A stretch of 59,978 nucleotides of DNA from CAVSWT01 sp963731745 (GTDB lineage: Bacteria > Bacteroidota > Ignavibacteria > Ignavibacteriales > Ignavibacteriaceae), in assembly GCA_963731745.1 (NCBI GenBank), contig CAVSWT010000026.1, positions 1 through 59,978 of the forward strand. The letters run 5' to 3'. This document shows, one piece after another, positions 28,572-38,270 of the stretch. Each line of letters begins with the position of its first letter. Within the stretch, counting starts at the first letter, position 1. The notes beneath the pieces are model-generated. The model saw only the letters and a list, made by a program, of their open reading frames with translations. It had not been told where the DNA came from and ran no database searches. A program made the translations under genes and the position numbers.

Positions 28572-29945
28572 ATGAAAACAATAATCGAACCTTTCAGAAT
28601 AAAATCAGTTGAACCAATTAGGTTTACCACCAAAGAAGAAAGAGAAAAATTATTAACCAACGCCGGATATAACCCATTTCTTTTGCATGCAGATGATGTG
28701 CTGATAGATTTGCTTACTGACAGTGGAACTTCAGCAATGAGTGCCAAACAATGGGCAGGAATAATGGAAGGTGATGAATCTTATGCAGGCTCAAGAAGTT
28801 TTTATAGATTTGAGGAGATAGTCCAAAAAATTACAGGCTTGAAACATATTATTCCGACTCACCAAGGCAGAGCTTCCGAGAAAATTTTATTTTTTGTTGT
28901 TGGGGGCAAAGGGAAGTACATTCCTAATAATACGCATTTCGATACAACAAGGGCGAATATTGAATTTACAGGAGCCGAAGCTCATGATCTTCTTAATGAA
29001 ATAGGAAAGCATCCTGAAATTAGAGGAGACTTTAAAGGCAATATGGATGTTGAAAAGCTTGAAGATTTTATTAACCAAAAAGGGAAAAAAAATATTCCGT
29101 TAGTAATGATAACCGTTACCAATAATTCCGGCGGCGGACAACCGGTTTCAATGCAGAATATTCGAGAGACAAAAGAAGTTTGTAAAAAATTTGGAATACC
29201 ATTTTTTCTTGATGCCTGCCGCTTTGCTGAAAATGCATACTTCATTAAGAAAAGAGAAAAAGGTTATGAGAATAAATCAATTTTAGAAATTGCTCAAGAA
29301 ATGTTTTCCTATGCAGACGGCGCAACAATGAGTGCTAAAAAAGATGGCCTCGCAAATATTGGCGGCTTCCTTGCAATTAATGATGAAGAACTCGCTATGC
29401 AATGCCGAAATTTACTTATCGTCACCGAAGGCTTTCCAACTTACGGTGGACTGGCTGGAAGAGATTTAGAAGCAGTTGCTCAAGGTCTTGAAGAAGTATT
29501 AGATGAACATTATCTGCAGTATCGAATTAGGAGTGTTGAGTATCTTGGCGAAAGACTTGTCTTAGCAGGAGTGCCGATAATTGAACCGCCGGGGGGACAT
29601 GCAATTTACATTGATGCAAAAAGGTTTCTACCTAACATTCCGCCGGAACAATTTCCAGGTCAATCAATTGTCTCTGAGCTTTATATTGAAGGTGGAATAA
29701 GAGGAGTTGAAATTGGAAGTGTAATGTTCGGCAAATACGATACTGATGGAAAATTAATTCCACCTCCTATGGAACTTGTAAGGTTAGCAATTCCAAGAAG
29801 AGTATACACTCAAAGTCATATTGATTACGTATTAGAAGTGATACTCGAAGTATTTAATAAGAGAAAAAAATTAAAAGGTTACGAAATTACCTATCAAGCT
29901 CCAATGCTTAGACATTTTACAGCGAAGTTTAAACCGGTAAAATAA
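28572..29945 (+). CDS. tnaA: Tryptophanase (tryptophan indole-lyase)
   Basis: A PLP enzyme splitting tryptophan to indole, pyruvate and ammonia; 457 residues. The PLP lysine lies in TMSAKKDGLANIGGF, and the PLP-binding blocks HQGRASEKI and FFLDACRFAENAYF are present. Tyrosine phenol-lyase is the close alternative. Two positions separate the families: after the HQGR block this protein has HFDTTRA with Asp, where phenol-lyase has Thr, and near the C-terminus LRHFTAKF with His, where phenol-lyase has Phe. Both favour tryptophanase. A ribosome-site-like AAGGA precedes the ATG. It lies alone, followed by a palindrome. Confidence 0.9.
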   Translation: MKTIIEPFRIKSVEPIRFTTKEEREKLLTNAGYNPFLLHADDVLIDLLTDSGTSAMSAKQWAGIMEGDESYAGSRSFYRFEEIVQKITGLKHIIPTHQGRASEKILFFVVGGKGKYIPNNTHFDTTRANIEFTGAEAHDLLNEIGKHPEIRGDFKGNMDVEKLEDFINQKGKKNIPLVMITVTNNSGGGQPVSMQNIRETKEVCKKFGIPFFLDACRFAENAYFIKKREKGYENKSILEIAQEMFSYADGATMSAKKDGLANIGGFLAINDEELAMQCRNLLIVTEGFPTYGGLAGRDLEAVAQGLEEVLDEHYLQYRIRSVEYLGERLVLAGVPIIEPPGGHAIYIDAKRFLPNIPPEQFPGQSIVSELYIEGGIRGVEIGSVMFGKYDTDGKLIPPPMELVRLAIPRRVYTQSHIDYVLEVILEVFNKRKKLKGYEITYQAPMLRHFTAKFKPVK

Positions 29946-29949
29946 TCAG

Positions 29950-30027
29950 GTCATTTCGAACGAGTACTCGATAGAGAAATCTTTTACATTATTTTATTAT
30001 AAGATTTCTCCCTCCGGTCGAAATGAC
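29950..30027. repeat. Long interrupted palindrome after tnaA (GTCATTTCGA type)
   Basis: Two inverted pairs: GTCATTTCGA (29950-29959) with TCGAAATGAC (30018-30027), and GAGAAATCTT (29974-29983) with AAGATTTCTC (30001-30010). This is the common intergenic repeat type of Bacteroidota-group genomes and may also end tnaA transcription. Confidence 0.85.
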
Positions 30028-30065
30028 ATACATGAAAACAAAATTATTCTATTCGTAAAAACTAA

Positions 30066-30893
30066 ATGAAAATTAAAAAAAAGTATTCGTTTAAAAATAA
30101 AAGACAAATTTGGAGGCTTCTTCCAACTACAACTGATAAACTTGTTATTGAGGATCGTGATACGCAAAACAAAGAAGTATTTTTCAATTGCATAGATATT
30201 AATTCAGGCAAAGAAATTTTTACTGATTTTCAACTGGAAGAGAAATTCTGGGTTGGGATCGAAGCTGTTTATGAAGATATAATTATTTTTCACAAATTCG
30301 CCAAACCCGACATGCCCGGACATTCATCTATAATAGCTTTTGATATACAATCTCAAAAAATACTTTGGCAAAATGAGGATTTAGTTTTTTTATTTATTCA
30401 TGAAAAAAATGTTTACGGATACAAGCAGAGATTCGAAGATAGAAATTTTTATAAAATTAATATCTTTAATGGTGAAGTTGTTGAAGAATTGGGAAATGAT
30501 TCTAGCTTAATTAATTCGGTTAGAGAAAAAAGTCAGACTGAAAATCAATTTTATCAAAATTATCATTTTCCCCAGCCTTTCAATGCTGAAGAAAATTCTT
30601 CTGAGGCCTATGAATTAATAAATAAATTTAAAGTTGAAAACGTAATTACCGGCAGCATCGAATGTATTGAATTGAATAACATTTTTTTATTTAATTGTCA
30701 TTTAGTTAAAGCCGATGGTAAATTACAAAATGTGTTTTACGCAGTTGATATTGAACTTAAAAAAATTATCTTTAAAGAAGTGCTTGATCAAAGTACTTCG
30801 GTTTTCATTCCTGATTCATTTTTCGTTAAAGATAATTTAATTTTTTTGTTACTTGATAAGATTAAGCTGCTGGTTTGCAGTATTAAGAATTGA
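30066..30893 (+). CDS. Possible DUF4905-type beta-propeller-like protein (275 aa)
   Basis: No function is known to me. It is 275 residues with no signal peptide. The start IKKKYSFKNKRQIWRLLP followed by KLVIEDRDTQNKEVFFNCIDI matches my memory of DUF4905 proteins, but I cannot search, so the name is tentative. The body is a set of short strands with recurring FDIQSQKILWQ, INIFNGEVVEEL and AVDIELKKIIFKE units. These resemble repeated WD/PQQ-like blades of a propeller, perhaps three or four. It ends 26 bp before the AMMECR1 gene, so it may lead that operon. Confidence 0.6.
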   Translation: MKIKKKYSFKNKRQIWRLLPTTTDKLVIEDRDTQNKEVFFNCIDINSGKEIFTDFQLEEKFWVGIEAVYEDIIIFHKFAKPDMPGHSSIIAFDIQSQKILWQNEDLVFLFIHEKNVYGYKQRFEDRNFYKINIFNGEVVEELGNDSSLINSVREKSQTENQFYQNYHFPQPFNAEENSSEAYELINKFKVENVITGSIECIELNNIFLFNCHLVKADGKLQNVFYAVDIELKKIIFKEVLDQSTSVFIPDSFFVKDNLIFLLLDKIKLLVCSIKN

Positions 30894-30919
30894 TTTGATA
30901 ATAAATTAAAAATAAATAC

Positions 30920-31498
30920 ATGGAACTGACTGAACAAGACAAGGGTATTTTACTGAAAGCTGCCCGGGATTCCATTAAATCCTCAATTACAAATATTCCC
31001 GCTCCTACAATTGATTATGACATCTATCCAGATTTAAAAAAATCGTTCGGTGCTTTTGTAACATTAAAATATTCTGATCAATTACGCGGATGCATTGGTT
31101 ATATAATTTCAAAAACAACATTATTCGAGACTGTTTGCAATGCTGCTGTTCAAGCGGCGAATCATGATCCAAGGTTTTTCCCGGTTAGAAAAAATGAAGT
31201 TGATAATTTAATTATTGAAATTTCAGTTCTTTCAAAGCCTACTCAAATTAAAGATTATAGTGAAATAGAAATTGGAATTCATGGATTGATTTTGGAATAT
31301 GAAAATTATAGATCACTTCTTCTGCCGCAGGTTGCAGTTGAACATAATTTTACAGTTGAAGATTTTCTCTCAGCCTTATTCGATAAAGCAGGATTAAAAT
31401 CGTCGCTTTGGAAGAATGGAAAATTTGATATTAAAATATTTACTGCTACTGTTTTTTCTGATTTAGAAAGGAGTGAAAAAAAATATGAACAGATTTAG
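30920..31498 (+). CDS. AMMECR1 domain protein (AmmeMemoRadiSam system protein A)
   Basis: A 192-residue AMMECR1-type protein. The family's conserved block GAFVTLKYSDQLRGCIGYI (residues about 41-59, with the LRGCIG hallmark) is present, as are DPRFFPVRKNEVDNL and the later PQVAVEHNFTVEDF. In bacteria AMMECR1, Memo and a radical SAM protein form the AmmeMemoRadiSam system, whose chemistry is poorly defined. The Memo gene follows and overlaps by 14 bases (31485-31498). I see no radical SAM member in this window. There is no signal peptide, so the protein is probably cytosolic. Confidence 0.92.
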   Translation: MELTEQDKGILLKAARDSIKSSITNIPAPTIDYDIYPDLKKSFGAFVTLKYSDQLRGCIGYIISKTTLFETVCNAAVQAANHDPRFFPVRKNEVDNLIIEISVLSKPTQIKDYSEIEIGIHGLILEYENYRSLLLPQVAVEHNFTVEDFLSALFDKAGLKSSLWKNGKFDIKIFTATVFSDLERSEKKYEQI

Positions 31499-32306
31499 AG
31501 CTCCTGCTGTAGCCGGTATGTTTTATCCGTCATCACCAAAAGAGCTAACAAATTTAATCAATAATATGCTCGATATAACTTTACCAGAAAGTAACATAGA
31601 AAAAATTTTTGGTTTAATTGTCCCGCATGCCGGTTACATATATTCGGGTAAAACAGCAGCTTACGGATTCAATTATTTAAAAGATAAAAATATAAAAACA
31701 GTTGTAATTGTTTCTCCAAGCCACAGAGAATATTTCCCCGGAATTTGTATCTACGAAGGCGACGGTTACCAAACGCCGCTTGGCCATGTGGAAATTGACA
31801 AAGAGTTAAGAGAAAAAATAATCAGCGGCAGTAAAGTAATTTACAGCGGATTGGATGGCCATCGAAATGAACATGCTGTTGAAGTTCAGCTTCCTTTCCT
31901 TCAAGTGCTGCTTAAAAATTTTAAATTTGTTCCTATTGTTATGGGTGATCAGGGTGAAATATTTATAAACGAACTTGCCTCAAAATTGTCAGCAGTGATT
32001 GATGACCACACAGTAATAATTGCTAGTTCGGATTTATCACATTATTATCCAAAATTTCAGGCTGATAAACTTGATTCAAAAATTGAAGAACATGTAAGTA
32101 AGTTTGAATTTGAAAACCTTCGAATTGATCTTCAAAGAAAAAATTGTGAAGCATGCGGCGGCGGCCCGATTGTTTCAGTTATGAAGACAGCTTCACTTAG
32201 AAATAAATTAAAATCTAAAGTGCTGGATCGAAGTGATTCAGGCGATGTAACTAATGATGATACAGAAGTTGTAGGGTATCTTTCTGCTGTTATTTATGGA
32301 GAATAG
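31485..32306 (+). CDS. Memo-like protein (AmmeMemoRadiSam system protein B)
   Basis: A 273-residue protein from the ATG at 31485, preceded by AAAGGAG; a GTG at 31473 in the same frame is less likely. The Memo core reads APAVAGMFYPSS at the start, LIVPHAGYIYSGKTAAYG, VVIVSPSHREYFPGI, SSDLSHYYPKFQ and CEACGGGPIVSVM. The histidines of VPHAGY, SPSH and SSDLSH and the cysteine pair are those expected to bind metal. The fold resembles extradiol dioxygenases (LigB). It overlaps the AMMECR1 gene and is followed at once by the DUF2520 gene, so the three are co-transcribed. Confidence 0.92.
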   Translation: MNRFRAPAVAGMFYPSSPKELTNLINNMLDITLPESNIEKIFGLIVPHAGYIYSGKTAAYGFNYLKDKNIKTVVIVSPSHREYFPGICIYEGDGYQTPLGHVEIDKELREKIISGSKVIYSGLDGHRNEHAVEVQLPFLQVLLKNFKFVPIVMGDQGEIFINELASKLSAVIDDHTVIIASSDLSHYYPKFQADKLDSKIEEHVSKFEFENLRIDLQRKNCEACGGGPIVSVMKTASLRNKLKSKVLDRSDSGDVTNDDTEVVGYLSAVIYGE

Positions 32307-33233
32307 TTGTTTTCAAATATAAGCAAGACGGCATTTATCGGAGCCGGTAAAGCCGCATATTCTTTTGCCGATGCATTAATTAAAGCCGGTTACAAAATTG
32401 ACTTTGTAATTAGTAAGGATTTAACTTCAGCTAAAAACTTTTCTAAAAGATTTAAAGCAAATTCTTTCTCAAACTACATTTCTAATCTAATTGAATGTGC
32501 TGATATAATTTTTCTTTCAGTACCAGATAATCAAATAAAAATAGTTGCAGATGAAATTTCAAAATTAAAATTAGATTTTTCTCAAAAACTTTTTATTCAT
32601 TTATCCGGTGCTCACGACATTTCGGTACTATCTTCTTTAAAAAGAAAAAAGCCAAGACCGCTTCATTTCATTTAATGCAGACTTTCCCATCAAAGAAAAT
32701 TGTCCCAATTAAAAATTGTTATGCCGCAATTGAAACAGAAAATAAAGCAGCAGAAAAATATTTATTTGAATTAAGTGAAAGTTTAAATCTCAAGCCAATT
32801 AAAATTAATTCTGAAGACAAAGTTTTTTATCATTTAGCAGGAGTTTATGCTTCAAATTTTTTGGTTGGAAATATTTTTAGTACTGAAAATATATTTAAGA
32901 AAACCTCAAAAAGTAAATTAAATTTTTCGAAATATCGCTGAACCAATAATAAAATCCACATTATCAAATATTAAAAAAAATAATTCTGAATCAGCTTTAT
33001 CAGGCCCGATTGATAGAGGAGATTTCAAAACAATAATAAAGCATATATCTGCACTTAAAAAACGAAAAGATTTTATTGAAGGAAACATTAATCTTCAACT
33101 GCTCAATTACATCTCTCAATCATTAATTCTTTTACAAGCAGCTGAAAAGAAACATGGAGGCTTGAATGAAGGGCATTTGAAGATTAAAATGCTTTTAAAA
33201 ACAGAATTGAAAGAATTGCTTAGACTATTTTAA
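32307..33233 (+). pseudogene. Rossmann-like and DUF2520 protein, broken by two slips
   Basis: The first part (32307 TTG, about residues 1-122) begins FSNISKTAFIGAGKAAYSFADAL, a Rossmann NAD(P)-binding start. The middle part reads MQTFPSKKIVPIKNCYAAIE. The third (from about 32928) runs NIAEPIIKSTLSNIKKNN to LKELLRLF and ends at TAA 33231. A missing T in the TTT at 32671-32673 and an extra T in the five-T run at 32923-32927 would restore one protein of about 308 residues, right for DUF2520 oxidoreductase-like proteins. Both slips are in homopolymers, so errors are likely. It starts directly after the Memo stop. Its substrate is unknown. Confidence 0.75.
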
Positions 33234-33354
33234 CTTAACATAAGTAATTCTTTTATTAACAATAACCAGATTTCGCCGTTATTTTTCCCTTCCTTTTTTG
33301 TTATATTTCCGTTCAAAATTTTTAGAATTCTATCATAAAGGTTAAGAAATAATT

Positions 33355-34848
33355 ATGTCCAAATCTTCCAATTCAGATGTAATTGAAAAAATTGTTTCTC
33401 TTTCAAAGAGAAGAGGTTTTGTATTTCAATCAAGTGAAATTTACGGCGGCTTAAACGGATGCTGGGATTACGGTCCGCTTGGAGTAGAGCTTTTAAAAAA
33501 TGTGAAAGAAGAATGGTGGAAGTTCATGACTTACCGCGAAGATGTGGAAGGTCTCGACGCATCAATTCTAATGCATCCCAAAGTGTGGGAAGCTTCCGGC
33601 CATGTTGAAAATTTTACGGATCCCATGATTGACTGCAAGCAATGTAAAGCAAGGTTTAGATTAGATGTTCTTGGCGATCAAATAAATGAAAAGAAAAAAA
33701 ATAAATCGATTGATGCACTTAAAGAAAAAATTTCAAATGATAATATTTTAAAAGAAAAATTTGAATCAATCTTTGGCGATGGGAATAATTTTGATGAAAA
33801 ATTTAATCTCATTCTTGAAAATGCCGAGCTTGGTAAAATTTTGCTGGCTGAAATAAATTGTCCTCAATGCGGAAATAAAGATACATTCACAGCAGCGCGT
33901 CAATTTAATTTAATGTTTAAAACATTCATTGGACCTGTGGAAGATTCCGGTGCAGTTGTTTATCTGCGTCCTGAAACTGCTCAGGGAATTTTTGTTAATT
34001 TTCTAAATGTTCAAAATTCATCTCGGCAAAAACTGCCTTTCGGTATCGGTCAAATTGGGAAAGCATTTCGAAATGAAATAAATACAAAAAATTTTCTTTT
34101 TAGAACCCGCGAATTCGAACAAATGGAAATGCAGTTCTTTGTTAAACCATCTGATGATAAAAAATGGTATGACTATTGGAAAGCTGAAAGATTAAGTTGG
34201 TTCACTTCCTTAGGAATGAATAAGGATAAATTACGTTATCATGATCATCCAAAAGAAAAGCTCGCGCATTATGCAAAAGAAGCAACTGACATTGAATATC
34301 AATTCCCTTTCGGTTGGGGAGAGATTGAAGGTATTCATAACAGAACGAATTTTGATTTGAGCCGACATGAACAGTTTTCCGGTAAATCATTAAAATATTT
34401 TGATGAAGAATCGAAAGAAAAATTTATTCCATTTATTATTGAAACTTCGGCTGGCGCAAGCAGATCATTCATGGCATTTTTAACTGACGCATATTATGAA
34501 GAGGAAGTTAAAGGAGAAAATCGTTCGGTATTAAGATTTCATCCAAGGCTGGCACCAATAAAAGCTGCTGTGTTTCCTTTGGTTAATAAGGATGGAATGC
34601 CTGAGATTGCCAGAAAGATTGAGAAAGATTTGCGAAGAAGTATAAAAGTTTTTTATGATGACAAAGGTGCAGTTGGAAGAAGATACCGAAGGCAGGATGA
34701 AGCAGGCACACCTTTTTGCATAACTGTTGATACTCAAACTCTAGAGGATCAGTCTGTAACAGTAAGGGAAAGAGATTCAATGGAACAGGTGAGAATTGAT
34801 AGCCATCAAGTTCTAAATTATTTAATAGAAAAACTTCATATTGATTGA
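33355..34848 (+). CDS. glyS: Glycyl-tRNA synthetase (single-chain, alpha2 type)
   Basis: A class II synthetase, 497 residues, of the eukaryote-like homodimer type rather than the alpha/beta tetramer of E. coli. The N-terminal SLSKRRGFVFQSSEIYGGLNGCWDYGP is the family start. Cysteine pairs CKQC and CPQC (residues about 98 and 168) probably bind zinc, on either side of an insert. Motif 2 is seen around FRNEINTKNFLFRTREFEQMEMQFF. The motif 3 region carries the ASRSFMAFLTDAY block. The C-terminal anticodon-binding domain begins LAPIKAAVFPL. It stands about 120 bp after the DUF2520 gene, with space for its own promoter. Confidence 0.96.
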   Translation: MSKSSNSDVIEKIVSLSKRRGFVFQSSEIYGGLNGCWDYGPLGVELLKNVKEEWWKFMTYREDVEGLDASILMHPKVWEASGHVENFTDPMIDCKQCKARFRLDVLGDQINEKKKNKSIDALKEKISNDNILKEKFESIFGDGNNFDEKFNLILENAELGKILLAEINCPQCGNKDTFTAARQFNLMFKTFIGPVEDSGAVVYLRPETAQGIFVNFLNVQNSSRQKLPFGIGQIGKAFRNEINTKNFLFRTREFEQMEMQFFVKPSDDKKWYDYWKAERLSWFTSLGMNKDKLRYHDHPKEKLAHYAKEATDIEYQFPFGWGEIEGIHNRTNFDLSRHEQFSGKSLKYFDEESKEKFIPFIIETSAGASRSFMAFLTDAYYEEEVKGENRSVLRFHPRLAPIKAAVFPLVNKDGMPEIARKIEKDLRRSIKVFYDDKGAVGRRYRRQDEAGTPFCITVDTQTLEDQSVTVRERDSMEQVRIDSHQVLNYLIEKLHID

Positions 34849-34890
34849 TATATTGAGTATATCATTCAAAAAATTATGGAGTCATTTTAG

Positions 34891-35757
34891 ATGTTGAAAT
34901 TTAAATTCTTACTAGTAAGCTTAAGTTATTTATTAATTACTTTATTTTTAATCCCCGGCTGTACATCAGACACTTCAACAAATCCGCAGCCGGCGGCCTC
35001 AGTTGCTCCGCCTACGAATATTGATTTATTAGTTGATGCTGTAACTGTCGGCGGCGGTTCTTATGCATTAATTTCCTGGAATCCTTCCACAGACGAAAGT
35101 AAAAGTGATTTTAAAGGTTATAGAATAAATACTTATATAGTGAATTCAAGCAATGCGATTACCGGAACTTTTTCAAGCGACTTAGTTCCGAAAAGCACGC
35201 ATACACAAACTGTAAATTCAATTTTAAGAGGAACGAGATATATTTCGTACGTGCGTGCTGAATTAACTGATGGCACCAAAAGCGATTCTGTCGCAACTCA
35301 AATTTATGGCGGAGTTTATTATAACAACGATGGTGTAGTTGATGAATATACTACCGGTACATCAACGAAAAGCGGATTTGGATGGAATGTAAGCTCAGGT
35401 GCCGGGAACCAATATTCTTTAACTTCTGCGAATGCAACATCAATAGACCTTTATATGGTTTATTCCGGCGGATTAAAATTTAATTCGCCAAAAAATAATA
35501 TTAATCTTAGCGGTGCAAAAACTACGCTTTTCGGTATAGTTGGAACTGGGCAGGATGCTTTTGATCAAACTACTTTAGATGAACCTACTTTTTCAGTCGT
35601 GGATGTTGCAGCTGATCAAGTCTATTTAATCAAAACCCAAGAAGGAAATTATATTAAGATTTGGGTAAAAAGTATAGGTTTTACAAACAACGTAAATACA
35701 GCTTATTTTGATTATAAAGTTCAGCCAATTGTTAATCTTAAATTGGTAAAAAAATAA
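34891..35757 (+). CDS. Lipoprotein with a fibronectin-III-like region
   Basis: The N-terminus MLKFKFLLVSLSYLLITLFLIPGC ends in a lipobox (IPGC, Cys24), so it is an envelope lipoprotein. A short Pro/Ala/Thr linker is followed by AVTVGGGSYALISWNPSTDESKSDFKGYRINTY. This has the W-P and Y-R-I landmarks of a fibronectin-III strand set. The second half is a strand-rich, Gly-rich domain I cannot name (SGAGNQYSLTSANATSIDLY). A strong hairpin terminator follows 34 bp after the stop. Its codon use is ordinary for the window. Function is unknown; surface binding is the general role of such proteins. Confidence 0.82.
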   Translation: MLKFKFLLVSLSYLLITLFLIPGCTSDTSTNPQPAASVAPPTNIDLLVDAVTVGGGSYALISWNPSTDESKSDFKGYRINTYIVNSSNAITGTFSSDLVPKSTHTQTVNSILRGTRYISYVRAELTDGTKSDSVATQIYGGVYYNNDGVVDEYTTGTSTKSGFGWNVSSGAGNQYSLTSANATSIDLYMVYSGGLKFNSPKNNINLSGAKTTLFGIVGTGQDAFDQTTLDEPTFSVVDVAADQVYLIKTQEGNYIKIWVKSIGFTNNVNTAYFDYKVQPIVNLKLVKK

Positions 35758-35790
35758 ACTGCAACTTTTTTAAGCGGGATTAGTATAATA

Positions 35791-35840
35791 CGGAGAAAAA
35801 TTTAATTAGAGTTTAAGATTTTTCTCCGTTTTTATTTTAA
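35791..35840 (+). terminator. Rho-independent terminator after the 34.9 kb lipoprotein gene
   Basis: Arms CGGAGAAAAAT (35791-35801) and ATTTTTCTCCG (35818-35828) pair perfectly over 11 bases with a 16-base loop, followed by a T-rich tail. Confidence 0.9.
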
Positions 35841-35866
35841 AATTAAATTTGAACATCGGAAGTTTT

Positions 35867-37005
35867 TTGAAGAAAACGATATATATATTTTTAATAATAT
35901 TGACTTCAAATATTTGTGCCAGTGATGCAAAATATGATTCTTTGGTGACAACCGGGATCAGAGAAATTTACAACATAAAATTTCCTGCCGCTGAAAAAAC
36001 ATTTCGAGAAGTAATTGCTGATTATCCGGATCAACCTGCCGGCAGATTTTTTTTGGCAATGATAGACTGGTGGAAAATATTATTGGATGTTGATGATGAA
36101 AGTCGTGATGAAATTTTCTTTCAAAAGCTTGAAGACATAATTTATCAATGTGATGATTTATTAGATAAAAATCCAAAAAATGTTGACGCACTTTTTTTTA
36201 AAGGCGGCGCAATCGGATTCAGAGGAAGGCTTCGAGCATTTCGCGAAAGCTGGTTAAAAGCCGCTGATGACGGAAGGGAAGCTTTACCCATAGTTGAAGA
36301 AGCTTCTAATCTTGATCCAAATAATAAAGATGTGCTGCTGGGATTTGGGATTTACAATTATTATGCAGCGGTTATTCCTGAGGAATATCCGCTAATAAAA
36401 CCTCTGATGATATTTTTTCCTAATGGAGATAAGCAAAAAGGAATTGATCAATTAAATAACACCGCGGAAAATGGTAAATATGCCAAATATGAAGCGCAGT
36501 ATTTTTTAATGACTCTTTATTATACGTATGAAAAAAATCCCTATAAAGCCGATGAATATGCAAAAGAATTAACAAATGAATTTCCGGATAATCCTATCTT
36601 TGAAAGATGGCGTGGTAGAATAGCAGCTAAGAGAGGAGACATGACTCTTTCTTCAAATATATTTAAAGATTTTTAAACAAGTATAAAAGACATTATACTG
36701 GATATGAATATAAGAAAGGAATAAGGGAAGCTGTGTATTATGTTGGACTTCAGTACAAGAATGAAAATTTGCCCGATTCATCTTTAATATATTTTAATGA
36801 ATGTGAAAAACTTTCTCGGGAAGTCGATGGCGATGAAGAAACGGGATTTTTAATTAATTCAACTTTGTATCTGGGAATGTTAAACGATGTTCTTGGCAAC
36901 CGTGGAAAAGCTCTTGATTATTATGACGCCATTCTTGATATGAAAGAATACGGCCGATCGCATTCACTTGCAAAAGAGTATATAAAAACTCCCTTTAGGA
37001 ATTAA
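35867..37005 (+). pseudogene. Secreted TPR-type repeat protein, split by one homopolymer slip
   Basis: Starting at the TTG of 35867 (GGAAG just upstream) the protein begins with a signal peptide KKTIYIFLIILTSNICASDA. TPR-like helical pairs follow: KFPAAEKTFREVIADYPDQ, DNPIFERWRGRIAAKRGD, and later DSSLIYFNECEKLSREVD. A frame break at the five-T run 36670-36674 stops the first part at 36676. Adding one T gives KDFLNKYKRHYTGYEYKKG and reading continues to 37005, about 380 residues. Both parts have the same composition, so this is one gene with a missing base. It probably acts as a periplasmic scaffold; the partner is unknown. Confidence 0.78.
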
Positions 37006-37185
37006 GAAAATTTTATTCTGAAGCCTACTTATTATTCACACTAAATTGCATAAATAATTTGTCTGTTTCACTTCATCTAAATCTTTTATGTATTTTTTAT
37101 TTTGGGTTGAATCATGGAAAAATATTGAACTATAAAATTGAAAAATATCTCTCAACAAATTTTGTTAAATGAAATAACAACGAAG

Positions 37186-38190
37186 ATGCCTAAATACAAT
37201 TTCAAATTTTATTTTATTAGAATTTTAATTTTGTTTATTGTGCCTTTGCTTTACTCCTGTTCAACGGCTGATGTTTATACAAGCTCAAACAATAATGCAA
37301 ACCTGCCTTCAAAAATTGATAAGATTAATTTAGTCACTTATAACATTAAAGCTGTTTATGCAAAAGACGAAAGTCAGATCGACAAACTGATGGATTTTGT
37401 TAATGAAGGGAAATATGATTTCGTTCTCTTCCAGGAATTATTTAATGAAGGTACGCGAGACTATATAATAGAAAAAACCGATACAAATTTTTACAGAAGT
37501 ATAATTTCTCGAATAGATTACAATTCATTCCCGGAGTTTATTTTTCAGGATGCCGGCCTTTATATGATGAGTAAATTTCCGTTAGTGGATTTATCAGATT
37601 TGGAATTTGATGATGATATACATCAGTCAAATGGAGTGATACATATGATTTTAAAAAAGGAGATTTCGCATACAAATGATTTTCTGGCTAATAAATCTAT
37701 CCTTGGAGCACTTTTTAATATTTCAGATTCCACAAAATTATTTTTATTCGAAACTCATGTACAGGCAATAGGATCAATGGAAGTTAAAAATTTTCAAATG
37801 GAACAAATTAAAAAATTTATTTGGAATGCTGTTTCAATTGTTATTGACTCAGGAATAGTCAAATCTCCTGATAATTTAGCAGTAATGCTGGCGGGAGATT
37901 TTAACAGTGATGCATATAGTTCGGAAAGATATGCAAATTTGCTTCACCTTTTAGGCAACCCAAGAGATTTAGATATGGAATACAACGGAGAGAAAAAGGA
38001 TTACACTTTCAGCTTTGGTCCAAATAGGCCTATGCGAAGATTTGATTATATTTTTTCTTATGATGAAATTGAATCATTCAAACTAAAAAGATTAACTACT
38101 CAATCCATTAGCGCATTTGATGTAAAAGATGATAATAATGTAAGCATCTCTGATCATAGTGCATTAAGATCAATAATAAAAATTAAATAA
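37186..38190 (+). CDS. Endonuclease/exonuclease/phosphatase family lipoprotein
   Basis: From the ATG at 37186 (MPKYNFKFYFIRILIL) the signal ends in LLYSC, a lipobox, so a lipid-anchored envelope enzyme of about 334 residues is likely. The EEP fold is recognised by KINLVTYNIKAVYAKDES at the start, FVLFQELFNEG with the metal-binding Glu, MLAGDFNSDAYSS with the Asp and Asn, and ISDHSALRSI with the final Asp-His pair. FETHVQAIGSME is the middle strand. Family members are nucleases, phosphatases or sphingomyelinases. The lipid-anchored form could be any of these, and the substrate is not decided by the sequence. Neighbours give no clear pathway. Confidence 0.83.
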   Translation: MPKYNFKFYFIRILILFIVPLLYSCSTADVYTSSNNNANLPSKIDKINLVTYNIKAVYAKDESQIDKLMDFVNEGKYDFVLFQELFNEGTRDYIIEKTDTNFYRSIISRIDYNSFPEFIFQDAGLYMMSKFPLVDLSDLEFDDDIHQSNGVIHMILKKEISHTNDFLANKSILGALFNISDSTKLFLFETHVQAIGSMEVKNFQMEQIKKFIWNAVSIVIDSGIVKSPDNLAVMLAGDFNSDAYSSERYANLLHLLGNPRDLDMEYNGEKKDYTFSFGPNRPMRRFDYIFSYDEIESFKLKRLTTQSISAFDVKDDNNVSISDHSALRSIIKIK

Positions 38191-38270
38191 AAATTATTCT
38201 TTCATAATAAATCTTGCGTGCTGAATTGAATAGCTGAGGCATATTTCAGATGAATTTGGGATTAATTAAA

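Noticed and set aside
28572..29945. Tyrosine phenol-lyase
   Set aside because: Asp in HFDTT and His in LRHFTAKF fit tryptophanase.
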